Part shown: positions 9,641-18,586 of the stretch, in pieces
Layout: each line of letters opens with the position of its first letter
Numbering within the stretch: the first letter of the stretch is position 1
Assembly (NCBI GenBank): GCA_964446285.1
Contig: CAYUNT010000006.1
Coordinates: 1-51,401 of the forward strand
Length of the DNA: 51,401 nucleotides
Source: CAYUNT01 sp964446285
Lineage (GTDB): Bacteria > Sumerlaeota > Sumerlaeia > SLMS01 > CAYUNT01
Direction: 5' to 3'
Notes under the pieces: generated by a model
Database searches by the model: none
Seen by the model: the letters and a program-made list of their open reading frames with translations, nothing else
What the model was told of the DNA's origin: nothing
Position numbers and translations under genes: made by a program

Positions 9641-9708
9641 GTTTTGCGCCCCCTTTCTATGGGGAGATAAGCTAGGGGAAAGCGTTTGGCGCTCATGTCC
9701 GGCCTCCC

Positions 9709-12700
9709 TTATTGGTTTTTCGGAGGCGGGTTGCCCTGGGGAGAGGGCGATGAAGGAGGCTGGCTTGCAGGAGGCGCGGGAGCGGCCGGAGGAGGAAGAG
9801 GCGCAGAAGAAGGCAGCACGGCGCCTTGCTGGGGCGGCGCTGGTGGCTGGCCCGGGACGGGCGGCATCGCGACATATTGCGCAGGACCCCAATGTTGCAG
9901 TCCTGAATCTTTGGATATGGGAGGCATCGGCGGCGTTTTCGGTGGCTTGGGCGGCTTAGGCGGACGCGGAGGGCGTTCACGTTCCATGCGGATGAGGCAA
10001 AGCGCAAATCCCACCGCAAGTGCCACGGCGGAGGAAAGGGCCGCTGTGGCGAAGAGCCGTCCGGCGAATCCATCCGCCAAACTGGCGCCAATAAATGCCG
10101 CAAGTGTCACGATCAACCCCACGCTCAGACGGCGGCCTTTGCGCATGAGGCCGATCAAAACCACAAGTAAAACAAGCGCTTCCGCGCCCTGGAAGATCAC
10201 CAGAGCCTTGCGGCGCCAATACGAGACCTCGATCGTCCCCACGCCGCTGAGTTTGCTGAACTCGTATTGCTGGCCTTCGCGGACGATGGGGATTTCCAGC
10301 GCGGACCCTTGAATTCTCGCCCGGCGTTCGGATTCGGTTTCCACCAAGTCATAGTTGGACGGAATCTGCGAAATGGGCGGATTGAGATCGGGCCGCGCAA
10401 TGCCGCCCGCTGCGCTGGCGGGAAGGTCATTGAGCAATTTCTCCGCCGCCGGTTCGATCCACGGCGCAACACGCCCTGTTTCCTGGCGCATCGAGCCTGT
10501 GAACTTCAAATACCGGTAATTCATCGGCAGATAGAGTTTTCGTGTCATGCGCAATACCGGCATATTGAGCGGCTCGGGCGCATCGAACCGGAGCGAACCC
10601 CACATACTCAGTTTTCCGCCGGGCAGGGTTTCGCGCAGAATCAGCCGAACACGAAACGCCTGATCCGCCGATTCGGATTTGGTCAGTTCGATGAGGCGCG
10701 CGCCGTCGGACTGTCGCGTGGTCGAGCGCACGGGCACGCCGCGCACAAACGCCGCCCAGATTTCCATGCCCTTCGGCAGGCGGAGTTCGAGATATTGTTC
10801 GCGGTTGTTTTGCACCTCGAAGATCACCTCGTGAACCGCCTCGCGCTGATCGCTCAGCACGGTGTCGATATGCATGCGGCGAATGAGCGCGCCGAGCACG
10901 GTTTCGAGCTCGTGGCGGACGAGTTCGACCTCAAGCACGGCCTTGGCCGGTTCGAAGGTGCGGAACCCGAGAAACGCCGAGGCGAGCGAGGCCGGGAGTT
11001 CTTTGACGTCGCGCGCTTCCAGCCCTTCGGATTTCGAGACGCGCACCTCGAGGTTTTCGCCGCGTGACACGGCGATGAAACCCGTCTCGCGCGCCACGCG
11101 CCCGGCGATGACCTTCGGGATCGTGACCTTGAGCGGCTTTGCGCCTTCTTCGCGCGCCGGCAGAGGGGCCTCGAAAGAAACCCGCAACGGATACGGGCCA
11201 ATCACGCGGCGTTGCAGGCGGATGGTCCAGGTCGTCAGTTCGGCGGCGTCCGCGCCAGGCGCTGGCTTGCCCGAAGCCGCGGAAGCAGAGGCGGCGGCGA
11301 AGGCAACGGAAGAGGAGGAGGAAGGATGCGAGCGGACCTTTTCCTTGATGTCCGCGCCGATGAACCGCACTTCCTCGCCCGCCGATGCGGGAAGCAGAAG
11401 TTGAAACTCATCCGTTGCGGAAAACTCGACGTTGTAGTTGAGCGTGGCGTCCACGCGGATGAGCGAGGGGTCGATCGAGGCAAGCAGGGCCGTTTCGCAC
11501 GAAATGCGCGTGCGCTGGCGTTCGATGGCCGCCACGGCGCGCCATCCCGGCTTGAAGAATTTGTATCCGAGCGCGGGCGCGAGATCGGGCGACAGGAGCG
11601 GAGCGAGGCGGTCCTGCAGGGTGCGCACGTCGGCTGCTTCCAGGCCCGCCGCCTGCAATTCCGTTGCCCGCAAGGCCAGCGGCGCGGCCAGCACGACGCT
11701 TCCCGCGTCTTCCTCGGCGTCCACAACGGAAACGGGTTCCATCGCGATGGTTTTTTCCTCGGCGCGGCGGGGGCGCAACAGGCGCAAATCCATGTCGAAA
11801 CTGCCATTTTGCTCGCCCCGGAAACTGACCTCGACGCGGCGGCCTTCGCGCCGGAATCCGGACACCAGATTCGATGGTCCGGCCTCGCGCAGGTCAAATC
11901 CCTCGGGGACGGTGAATGACACCTCAAACAGCCCGCGGTTGCTTGCCGTGATATGATGGCGTGTGTTCAGGCGGACGAATTCCTCGGTAACTTCATATAA
12001 AATCAGGCTTTCGGCGCGAATCCGCGGAGCAACGGGATGGCGGGAGATGGCGAGTTTCCATCCGGGCTGCGAAAACTCGAAGGCGCGCGCGCCCTCCGCC
12101 GCCGGGATAATTTCCAATCCATCGACCACCTCGGGCCACAGGGCGAGGCCGCTGACCGCTTCGATGCGCACGCGGCCTTGTTCGCGCCGGGCCGATGGAA
12201 CGCGCAACTCGGGCACAACCACCCGCGCCGGGTCCGGCCCCGGATCGAGTTCCATATCGAGCGAGACGTCAAACGGCTCGGAAATTTCGCGGACGAGCGC
12301 CACGCGAATCAGCCCTGTCTTGTCCGGTTCGGTCCAGTCTTTCACAAACGGGCCGGAAATCCCAAGGATGCGCGTCTGCGGCGGCAATTGGATTTCGAGT
12401 GAACGAGCGGTTCCGGAAAGGAGTTCCGTTTTGATATTAGCGCGCATTTGCGCCGCGCTGGGCTGGATTTTCAGGAGGATGTCCTCATTCACGGCGAGGC
12501 GGGCTTCGGCGGCTGCGCCTTCGACCTTCACCTTTGGCGCGAAGGCCACGAAGATGCGTTCGCTCGAACCGCACGAGACTTGAATCTCATAGCCGGTGTT
12601 CGCCCGCGCGACCACCGTTGCCGGAAGCGTATCGCGCCGCGATTCGATGGTCATTTCCTCGGGAACATGCATCGTAAAACTCGATGCGGCGGCGCGCGGA

Positions 12701-13308
12701 ACCACAAAATCCAAAAGGCGCGTGGGGCCTTCGGTTCGGATGCGAGTGGCCAGCCGCAGTTTCAGCGTTCGGCGGCCTTCGCCGCGCAAAATCACACGCA
12801 GGCCGTCGCCCGAATCCAGCGGCGCAAGCGAGGCGGGCGGACCTTCGACCGATACGCTCTCGACCGCCGCGCCGCGAAAAACCAGCGGAACCTCGATATT
12901 GTCTTTCGGGCGCGCCACGGCCTCGATCACAAACGTGGCTTCGAGGCGCGCCACGTCGTCCTTCATGTCCCCCGTGTAGGATGATTGCGCGATGGCGGCA
13001 TAGGGCTTGAAGTCGGCGGATTCCGGCTGACCTTCCGCCCTGGTTTTGAGGCGCAGGAATTCGGCGTAAGGCAAAAGCACCGAATCGCCCGCCCCCAGGC
13101 GCGGCCCCACAGCGCGGTCATAAGGAACCAGCAAATACGAAGGCGGCGTTGGCGCGGGAGCAGCGTCGGGGGCGACGGCAGCAGGCGCCTCCCGGCTCGC
13201 GGGGGGCGCTTGAGGGGCTGCGGGCGCGTTCTGGCCCAGGGCCAGCCCGCTCATCCCAACGCAAAAAATGCAGAGAATCATCCAGCCAAAGTTGAATCGA
13301 AGCCGCAT
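9709..13308 (-). CDS. Large secreted, membrane-anchored beta-rich protein (1199 aa), stand-alone relative of the giant protein's units
   Basis: I do not recognise a named family. The ATG at 13308 is preceded by GGAGGA at good spacing and opens a signal peptide (residues 1-25, ending ALG-Q). The open frame further upstream covers only nonamer repeat DNA. After an Ala/Pro linker comes the head motif YLLVPYDRAVG ... VLLPYAEFLRL (about 57-88), then a long beta-rich region. Two blocks align with unit A of the giant protein: one near 588-653 (VDATLNYNVEFSATDEF) and one near 838-858 (LELRLPKGMEIWAAFV). Three transmembrane helices (about 1027-1105) are followed by a roughly 90-residue Pro-rich tail starting RPPRPPKPPKPP, probably cytoplasmic. 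It lies upstream of the giant gene on the same strand, 377 bases of repeat DNA apart, so co-transcription is likely. Envelope role inferred. Confidence 0.8.
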   Translation of the reverse strand: MRLRFNFGWMILCIFCVGMSGLALGQNAPAAPQAPPASREAPAAVAPDAAPAPTPPSYLLVPYDRAVGPRLGAGDSVLLPYAEFLRLKTRAEGQPESADFKPYAAIAQSSYTGDMKDDVARLEATFVIEAVARPKDNIEVPLVFRGAAVESVSVEGPPASLAPLDSGDGLRVILRGEGRRTLKLRLATRIRTEGPTRLLDFVVPRAAASSFTMHVPEEMTIESRRDTLPATVVARANTGYEIQVSCGSSERIFVAFAPKVKVEGAAAEARLAVNEDILLKIQPSAAQMRANIKTELLSGTARSLEIQLPPQTRILGISGPFVKDWTEPDKTGLIRVALVREISEPFDVSLDMELDPGPDPARVVVPELRVPSARREQGRVRIEAVSGLALWPEVVDGLEIIPAAEGARAFEFSQPGWKLAISRHPVAPRIRAESLILYEVTEEFVRLNTRHHITASNRGLFEVSFTVPEGFDLREAGPSNLVSGFRREGRRVEVSFRGEQNGSFDMDLRLLRPRRAEEKTIAMEPVSVVDAEEDAGSVVLAAPLALRATELQAAGLEAADVRTLQDRLAPLLSPDLAPALGYKFFKPGWRAVAAIERQRTRISCETALLASIDPSLIRVDATLNYNVEFSATDEFQLLLPASAGEEVRFIGADIKEKVRSHPSSSSSVAFAAASASAASGKPAPGADAAELTTWTIRLQRRVIGPYPLRVSFEAPLPAREEGAKPLKVTIPKVIAGRVARETGFIAVSRGENLEVRVSKSEGLEARDVKELPASLASAFLGFRTFEPAKAVLEVELVRHELETVLGALIRRMHIDTVLSDQREAVHEVIFEVQNNREQYLELRLPKGMEIWAAFVRGVPVRSTTRQSDGARLIELTKSESADQAFRVRLILRETLPGGKLSMWGSLRFDAPEPLNMPVLRMTRKLYLPMNYRYLKFTGSMRQETGRVAPWIEPAAEKLLNDLPASAAGGIARPDLNPPISQIPSNYDLVETESERRARIQGSALEIPIVREGQQYEFSKLSGVGTIEVSYWRRKALVIFQGAEALVLLVVLIGLMRKGRRLSVGLIVTLAAFIGASLADGFAGRLFATAALSSAVALAVGFALCLIRMERERPPRPPKPPKPPKTPPMPPISKDSGLQHWGPAQYVAMPPVPGQPPAPPQQGAVLPSSAPLPPPAAPAPPASQPPSSPSPQGNPPPKNQ

Positions 13309-13430
13309 GAATCGAGTCCTCCGTTCGCGGGATTCCACCGACACTAAGGTTTGTCGCAAAATTATCTGATGGGGTTGCCCCAGCCCAGGCCGGGCAATCC
13401 GCGCGCCCATCCGCCTTTCGGAACCCATCT

Positions 13431-13475
13431 GTCCCATCGGTCTCACAGGTCCCACTGGTTCCATCCGTCTCATCC
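13431..13475. repeat. GTC-phased 9-base tandem array (5 units)
   Basis: Five imperfect nonamers: GTCCCATCG, GTCTCACAG, GTCCCACTG, GTTCCATCC, GTCTCATCC. They lie in the 261 bases between the methyltransferase and the start of the 1199-aa gene. The same nonamer logic recurs at 28921, 40703, 49089 and 49613. Nothing else recognisable is in this gap except the GGAGGA ribosome site just before 13308. Confidence 0.75.
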
Positions 13476-13569
13476 GGCGCAGTGCTGAATAGAAGTGAAA
13501 CGCGCGCGGCAGGGCGTGCGCCAATCTCTAAAACAACCTGACAACCCATCCCCTCATTTTGTTCCCGCC

Positions 13570-14295
13570 CTATTCTTTTTCTATGACAGCGATGTATTGC
13601 GCCCCGCCGGATTCGATGCACTGGCGCAGCCGCCAGCCCGTGCCCGCGAGGATCGAGCGCATTTCGTCGCGCGAGACGAACAGATAATCGAGCCAGGGCG
13701 AGACGCATTCATGGTAGCGCACGCGCAGACGGAGTTGCCCGGACATGCGTCCGCGGCGGCGGTTGAGGCGGTGATAGCGCAAATGGGCTTTGTCGTTTGT
13801 TTGGTATGGATCGAGGGTTTGGGCGAGGATGAGGGCGTTGGTGTTTGTGACGGCTCGGAACCGTCCGAGAATCTGGCGCGCGCGGCGGAAACTCCCCATC
13901 AGCCCAAAATTGTTTCCCCACATAAGAATTGTGTCGAATCGCCCCAGGCTTGGGCCGATTTGCGTGATGGATAGAAGACGCGTGTTTGTCATGCCGCGCT
14001 CCTCGCACACACGAAGCGCCAGCGGAGAGATGTCGATCCCGAGGACCTCCAGTCCCCTCTTTTGAAAATGAAGTCCGATCCTTCCCGCGCCGCATCCAAT
14101 GTCGAGCACACGCCCGCGGGCCAGGCGCAGCGCCTTTTTCTCGTAGGCGGGCCATTCCCTGGAGTCCGTTAAATACCAGCCCGAATACGAGTCGATGTAG
14201 CCGTCGTCGCGTTCGACGATTTCATCCGCCACTTCGCCGTGAAAGGCATCCCACAACATACGCCCGAATGCGTCTTGTTTTTCTGAAAGCCCCAT
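13570..14295 (-). CDS. Class I SAM-dependent methyltransferase
   Basis: About 241 aa from the ATG at 14295 (MGLSEKQDAFGRML), chosen because relatives begin near this motif. An ATG at 14400 would add 35 hydrophobic or basic residues and has no clear ribosome site. The glycine-rich SAM loop VLDIGCGAGRIGLHF is followed by GLEVLGIDIS, whose acidic residue binds the ribose, and by the post-II motif FDTILMWGNNFGLMG. This is a Rossmann-fold methyltransferase, probably cytoplasmic. The acceptor cannot be told from sequence: the C-terminal part carries no recognisable substrate domain. It stands alone between the giant-protein genes, in the same orientation, and the divergent DUF1573 gene. Confidence 0.85.
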   Translation of the reverse strand: MGLSEKQDAFGRMLWDAFHGEVADEIVERDDGYIDSYSGWYLTDSREWPAYEKKALRLARGRVLDIGCGAGRIGLHFQKRGLEVLGIDISPLALRVCEERGMTNTRLLSITQIGPSLGRFDTILMWGNNFGLMGSFRRARQILGRFRAVTNTNALILAQTLDPYQTNDKAHLRYHRLNRRRGRMSGQLRLRVRYHECVSPWLDYLFVSRDEMRSILAGTGWRLRQCIESGGAQYIAVIEKE

Positions 14296-14659
14296 ATTTT
14301 GTGCCGCCTTTCCGTCAAACCGCGCAAAATCAATGGTCCATAGAAAGGCCGAAATCAACCCCAATGCAAAATCCACAATAGCGTTTCGGCGCGCCTGCAT
14401 CTCGCCCGTGAATTACAAAGAGGGGAGACCTTTCTCCATTTGCTGCAAGCAGGATTATGCGCCTCTTTTCTGCGTCATACAGGCCGGCTGGAAGCTAAAA
14501 GGTTTCTTGGCTTTACATAAGGACCAGAAATGGAGTATTGTCCTTGTTTGGAAAATGGGGGGAAAGGCCTTTGCCTTCTTCCCTTGTATCCGCGCGCTCG
14601 CTTTCCCGCGGCGCGGCATGTCTCATGAGTGCATTTAGAGAGTCTGAAGGACAATGCCG
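14296..14659. other. Divergent intergenic region, 364 bases
   Basis: Lies between two divergently transcribed genes and must hold promoters for both. I see no convincing -35/-10 pair, RNA gene or riboswitch. A GAAGGA ribosome site at 14646-14651 lies 8 bases before the preferred ATG (14660) of the right-hand gene and only 2 bases before an alternative ATG at 14654. Confidence 0.6.
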
Positions 14660-15931
14660 ATGAAACGAATCCAGGGTGCACCGATTTCCGTCCTGCTATG
14701 CGCTGCCTTTCTGGCGGCCTGGGCGGCATCCATTCCGGGCCAGCAGGGCGCGCCGCCTGCCAATAATCCGCCCGTTCCAGGCGCGGCCGCCGTTCCTGCC
14801 GCTCTCGCCGCCGAAGCGACCGCCACCCCAGGTTCTGGCGCCATGCCGAAAATGGTTTTCGAGAAAACTCAAATCGACCTCGGCAAACTGGTGGAGGGTC
14901 CGCCGGTCGAATTTCATTTCCCCTTTTCCAATCAGGGCAGTGGCGATTTGACGATATTTGAAGTGCAAAAATCCTGCGGCTGCACCCGCGCCGAAGCCTT
15001 GAAAAAGGTTCTCAAACCGGGCGAATCCTCCGAAATTCAGGGGGAATTCAATACGGTGGGCCAAATCGGCCCCCGCACGAAGACCATCACCATTGTATCC
15101 AACGATCCTGCGCAGCCCAAACTCACGCTTCGTTTTGACGCCAATGTGGAGCAAAAGGTCAAAGTGGAGCCGCACGGCGTATATTTCCGCGACGTTGGCA
15201 TTGCTGAAACGACGTCCCAGACAATCCGCCTGACGAATGTGAGCGGCAAACCCATGCGCGTAACGGGCCTTCGTTCTTCTCTTGCCGCCGCTTCCGCGCG
15301 TGTGGTTTCGCCCGCCGCGCCTGCGGAATCCGGCCAGCCCGCGGTTCAGAGCCTTCCCGTTGCGGATGACAAAACTCCCATTGTTATCGAAGTCTGCTAC
15401 AAAGCGCCTGAAGTCACCGGGCCATTCTCGGGACAGCTTGTAATTTCAACCGACTTGCCGGACAAGCCCACCATCGACGTCAGCATGAACGGCGCGGTCT
15501 CTGGCGACATTCTCGTCATCCCAACCACAGTGTATTTCGGCATGGTTCGCGCAGGGGAATTGCCCTCGCGGAGTTTCACTATCCGCAGCCGCTCGAAAAT
15601 TCCTTTCGAGATTACTCGTATCGATACGGAAGGCGTCGATCTGGAAGTTACAAGCGAGCCGATTCCGGACTACGCGGGCTACAAAATCCAGGCGCGCCTC
15701 AACCGCGTTCCCGATCAGTCGGAACGCATGTTCAAGGGACATATCCGTATTCACACGACACATCCCAAGCAGCCAGCGGTGGATGTCGGCGTGACGGGCG
15801 TCAAGGCGCCGCCAGGGCTTCCACCGCCCGTCTCGCGCCCGGTCAATGACTTGAAACCCCAGCAAGAGGGGGTTGCCGTTTCGCCGCCCACTCCAGCGCC
15901 CAATCCTCCCGCGTCGCATTCGGGGCAGTAA
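14660..15931 (+). CDS. Exported DUF1573-type protein
   Basis: 423 aa. Signal peptide MKRIQGAPISVLLCAAFLAA at the N-terminus, then an Ala/Pro linker. The DUF1573 signature is clear: FSNQGSGDLTI, the pair in KSCGCTRA, KPGESSEIQGEF, and ITIVSNDPAQP, an immunoglobulin-like beta sandwich at about residues 70-175. At least one more similar beta domain follows (PHGVYFRDVG..., TTVYFGMVRAG...). The C-terminus is Pro-rich. The domain is usually found in exported proteins of unclear role. The ribosome site favours the second of two nearby ATGs. The stop overlaps the start of the rhodanese gene by one base, so the two are translationally coupled. Fairly sure of the domain, not of the function. Confidence 0.85.
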   Translation: MKRIQGAPISVLLCAAFLAAWAASIPGQQGAPPANNPPVPGAAAVPAALAAEATATPGSGAMPKMVFEKTQIDLGKLVEGPPVEFHFPFSNQGSGDLTIFEVQKSCGCTRAEALKKVLKPGESSEIQGEFNTVGQIGPRTKTITIVSNDPAQPKLTLRFDANVEQKVKVEPHGVYFRDVGIAETTSQTIRLTNVSGKPMRVTGLRSSLAAASARVVSPAAPAESGQPAVQSLPVADDKTPIVIEVCYKAPEVTGPFSGQLVISTDLPDKPTIDVSMNGAVSGDILVIPTTVYFGMVRAGELPSRSFTIRSRSKIPFEITRIDTEGVDLEVTSEPIPDYAGYKIQARLNRVPDQSERMFKGHIRIHTTHPKQPAVDVGVTGVKAPPGLPPPVSRPVNDLKPQQEGVAVSPPTPAPNPPASHSGQ

Positions 15932-16527
15932 TGCGCCAGGCCAAATTGGTTCCGATCCAAGCGGTGATGCTCGCCGCCCTTGCGTGCGCGGCCGCTGCGG
16001 TCCATGCCTCGATTCGTCCGATAGTCATTCATCGGCTGGAAGCGGCGCGCGCGGCGGAAGCAAGGCGGGCCTCTGGACCCAATGAAGCCAGGGCCAGTGC
16101 CACGAACCCCCGAGCCGTAGGATCGAGTTCGGGCGCGTCCGCGAGCGCGCCATCTGCCAATACCATCAGCGAGGACCCATTTCGTCCCATTGCGCTCGAA
16201 GATGCCCGCGCGCTATTCAATAACGGCAGGGCGATTTTTGTCGATGCGCGCCCGCGCGAGGAATACGAAGCCGGGCATGTGGCGGGCGCATTCTGGCTCC
16301 CATTTGAGGCATTTGCGGCCGGGCGGCCCCGCGTCCTCGATTTGCTTTCGGCGGAAGTTCCCCTCGTGATTTATTGCGAAGGGGGCGATTGCCACGTATC
16401 GACGCAAGTGGCGGAAATGCTGGCCGATTACGGATTCCGCGACCTGCGGGTTCTGACTGATGGCTGGCCGGCCTGGAAAACAGCCCAGCTGCCCGAGGAA
16501 ACAGGCCCCGCGCCCGTAATGCCCTGA
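15931..16527 (+). CDS. Membrane-anchored or exported rhodanese-domain protein
   Basis: 198 aa. An N-terminal hydrophobic helix (about 8-27) acts as anchor or signal, then a low-complexity Ala/Ser linker to residue 80. The rhodanese domain (about 85-190) shows FVDARPREEYEAGHVAGA and the active-site loop YCEGGDCHVS with Cys149, followed by TDGWPAW. Rhodanese domains carry sulfur as a persulfide on this Cys. The loop CEGGDC resembles the CGGGDC-type loops of periplasmic rhodaneses, which often sit with DUF1573 or redox proteins. It overlaps the DUF1573 stop by one base, so the two form one operon and probably act in the same compartment. Sulfur or redox partner unknown. Confidence 0.85.
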   Translation: MRQAKLVPIQAVMLAALACAAAAVHASIRPIVIHRLEAARAAEARRASGPNEARASATNPRAVGSSSGASASAPSANTISEDPFRPIALEDARALFNNGRAIFVDARPREEYEAGHVAGAFWLPFEAFAAGRPRVLDLLSAEVPLVIYCEGGDCHVSTQVAEMLADYGFRDLRVLTDGWPAWKTAQLPEETGPAPVMP

Positions 16528-16562
16528 ACCAGCCCGCTGATTTGCATGTCCTTAACAAGCAG

Positions 16563-16627
16563 CCACGAAGGCGCAAAGACACAAAAAAAAGAACGTGGTT
16601 TTCCTTTGTGTCTTCATGTCTTTGTGG
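16563..16627. repeat. Dispersed hairpin repeat (CACGAAGGC...GTGTCTTCATG type)
   Basis: Imperfect inverted repeat: arm 16563-16585 pairs with 16605-16627 around an A-rich loop. The sequence matches the hairpins at 33758-33846 and 46777-46840. It sits between the rhodanese stop and the ABC ATPase start and may stop transcription, but it looks more like a mobile or dispersed element than a dedicated terminator. Confidence 0.75.
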
Positions 16628-16654
16628 TGACAACTCTTTTTCATTTCCGCGCCC

Positions 16655-18535
16655 ATGATCCGAATTCACAACGTCTCCAAGCAGTTCCGCCTCTACAGCC
16701 GCCCGAGCGACCGGATTTTGGAATGGATTGGCCGTTCGCCGCGCCATCGCGTGTTCTGGGCGCTCAAGGACCTGAATCTCGACGTCCCGAGCGGGCGCAG
16801 CATGGGCATTATCGGCCCGAATGGAGCGGGGAAATCCACGCTTCTGAAAATCGTCACCGGAACCCTGGCGCCTACCACCGGGACCATCGAGGCGCGGGGG
16901 CGCGTGGCGGCGCTGCTCGAGCTCGGCACAGGTTTTCACGCCGAGTTCACCGGGCGCCAGAACGTGCGCGTGAACGCGCGCCTGTTGGGCCTTTCGCCCG
17001 AGGAAATCGCCGCCCGCGAACCGGAGATCATCGCCTTTAGCGAACTGGGGCCGTTCATCGACCAGCCCATCCGCACCTACTCGTCGGGCATGGTGATGCG
17101 CTTGGGATTCAGCATCGCCGCCGCCGTCGATCCCGACGTGCTCATCGTGGACGAGGCGCTGTCGGTCGGCGATGCGCATTTCTCGCAGAAATGCATCCGC
17201 CGCATCCGGCAATTCCGCGAAAAGGGCGCAACGATTCTCTTTGTCTCGCACGATCCGGGCGCGGTTCTTTCGCTGTGCGATGAGGCCGTTTTGCTCGATG
17301 CCGGCATAGTGGCGGCGCGCGGCGAACCGCAAATGGTTCTGGAACAATACAACGCGCTGCTTGCGCGCCGCGGCGAAGGCAATGTCGAAATGACCGTCCG
17401 ATTCGCCGCGCCCGCCGATGGAGGCGCATCGGGCGAGGAGGCCGCGCGGCGCTCGGGCACATTCCAGGCGCTTGTGACGGGAGCGCGGTGGCTGGCGGCG
17501 CCTGGGGGCGGATGCGCCTGCGCGCAGAACCCGCGCGCGCCTTTGCAGACGCTCGTCAGCGGACAGCGAGCTGTGCTCGAAATCGACGTCCTTTTCCTTG
17601 CGCCCGTGTCGGATCCCACTGTGGGATTTCTTATCCGCGACCGCCTCGGACAGGATATATACGGATCGAACACACGCCGCCGAGGCATCGCTCTTGGGAA
17701 TTTCCAACCTGGCGAGAGGCTGCGCCTGCGCATCGAGATGGAACTCCCGCTCGGATATGGCGATTATACGCTCACGACGGCTGTTCACCGCGACGAAACC
17801 CATCTCCAGGAGTGCTTTGACTGGACAGATCGCGGCCTGTCGTTTCACGTCGCGTGGGATTCTGCAAATCCAGGTTATGGTCTGATCGGACTGCGCCCGG
17901 AGTGGGAAACGCAACGTTCGGACGCCGCCGAATTGGCAACCGCCGGGGCGCTCGACAAGGTGTTTCGCGGCCTGCCGGAATCTTTCGCCGCAGATTGCGG
18001 GGCGGGCGCCGTGGGAGAAAGCGCGATCATTCCGCCGCCATTCCTTCACGGTTTTTATGGAGTGGAACACGATGGGGCGGGACGGGCGTTTCGCTGGACT
18101 TCGGAGGAGGCGATTTTTGTGGCGCGCGCCTCGGGCGGAGGCGAAATCGTCCTTCTAGCCGCCGCCTGGGGCCGGAGCAGCGTCGGGGAGGATGCACCGC
18201 CAACCCCGAGCCAGGGAGCAGACTCTACGGTCACGGCGACCACAGCGACTGCCGCGAAGGCGAAGGTGAAAGTGTCGTTGCATTGCTTTGATCGCGACCT
18301 GGGCGAGCGTCTTCTTGATCCTGCTTCGGAAACCGAATTGCGATGGCGTCTGCCGGATGACATCGCCAAGGCGCCGGCCCTCTATCGCATTCGGATTCAT
18401 CCGGCGATTCACGAGAAAGGCGCGCCCGGCGGCCAAACGTCGAATGCGGTCCGCGCCTCCGCCGTTGCTGGCGCCGCCGCCGCCCGCCGCGTTCTTGGCA
18501 TTGCAGTCCTTGGCATTCGCTCCTATCCGAAATAG
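16655..18535 (+). CDS. Wzt-like ABC transporter ATP-binding protein for polysaccharide export
   Basis: 626 aa. N-terminal ATPase: Walker A GPNGAGKST (about 54-62), signature YSSGM, Walker B VLIVDEALSVGD, and switch His in FVSHDPGAV, plus the GTGFHAEFTGRQNV segment typical of the Wzt/TagH export group. Residues 240-626 form a long C-terminal part beginning with a Wzt-type carbohydrate-binding beta sandwich (DPTVGFLIRDRLGQDIYG, YTLTTAVHRDE). In Wzt this domain recognises the finished chain end. The last 180 residues are extra relative to a standard Wzt of about 400-450 aa. No partner permease (Wzm) is visible in the window. The next gene, 51 bases on, is a coiled-coil methyltransferase, which fits a terminator-recognition system. 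No strong ribosome site is seen before the ATG. Confidence 0.88.
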   Translation: MIRIHNVSKQFRLYSRPSDRILEWIGRSPRHRVFWALKDLNLDVPSGRSMGIIGPNGAGKSTLLKIVTGTLAPTTGTIEARGRVAALLELGTGFHAEFTGRQNVRVNARLLGLSPEEIAAREPEIIAFSELGPFIDQPIRTYSSGMVMRLGFSIAAAVDPDVLIVDEALSVGDAHFSQKCIRRIRQFREKGATILFVSHDPGAVLSLCDEAVLLDAGIVAARGEPQMVLEQYNALLARRGEGNVEMTVRFAAPADGGASGEEAARRSGTFQALVTGARWLAAPGGGCACAQNPRAPLQTLVSGQRAVLEIDVLFLAPVSDPTVGFLIRDRLGQDIYGSNTRRRGIALGNFQPGERLRLRIEMELPLGYGDYTLTTAVHRDETHLQECFDWTDRGLSFHVAWDSANPGYGLIGLRPEWETQRSDAAELATAGALDKVFRGLPESFAADCGAGAVGESAIIPPPFLHGFYGVEHDGAGRAFRWTSEEAIFVARASGGGEIVLLAAAWGRSSVGEDAPPTPSQGADSTVTATTATAAKAKVKVSLHCFDRDLGERLLDPASETELRWRLPDDIAKAPALYRIRIHPAIHEKGAPGGQTSNAVRASAVAGAAAARRVLGIAVLGIRSYPK

Positions 18536-18586
18536 CCAGCGTTCCGAATTCAAAGGGCGCCACACGGCCGGAGGTCCTCCCAATTT

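Noticed and set aside
9332..9892. Upstream extension of the giant gene
   Set aside because: The frame stays open but runs through intergenic repeat hairpins and overlaps the 3' end of the 1199-aa gene; a good signal peptide starts at 9331.
16217..18070. 617-aa minus-strand frame
   Set aside because: Antisense shadow of the rhodanese and Wzt-like genes in GC-rich DNA, with no recognisable domain.
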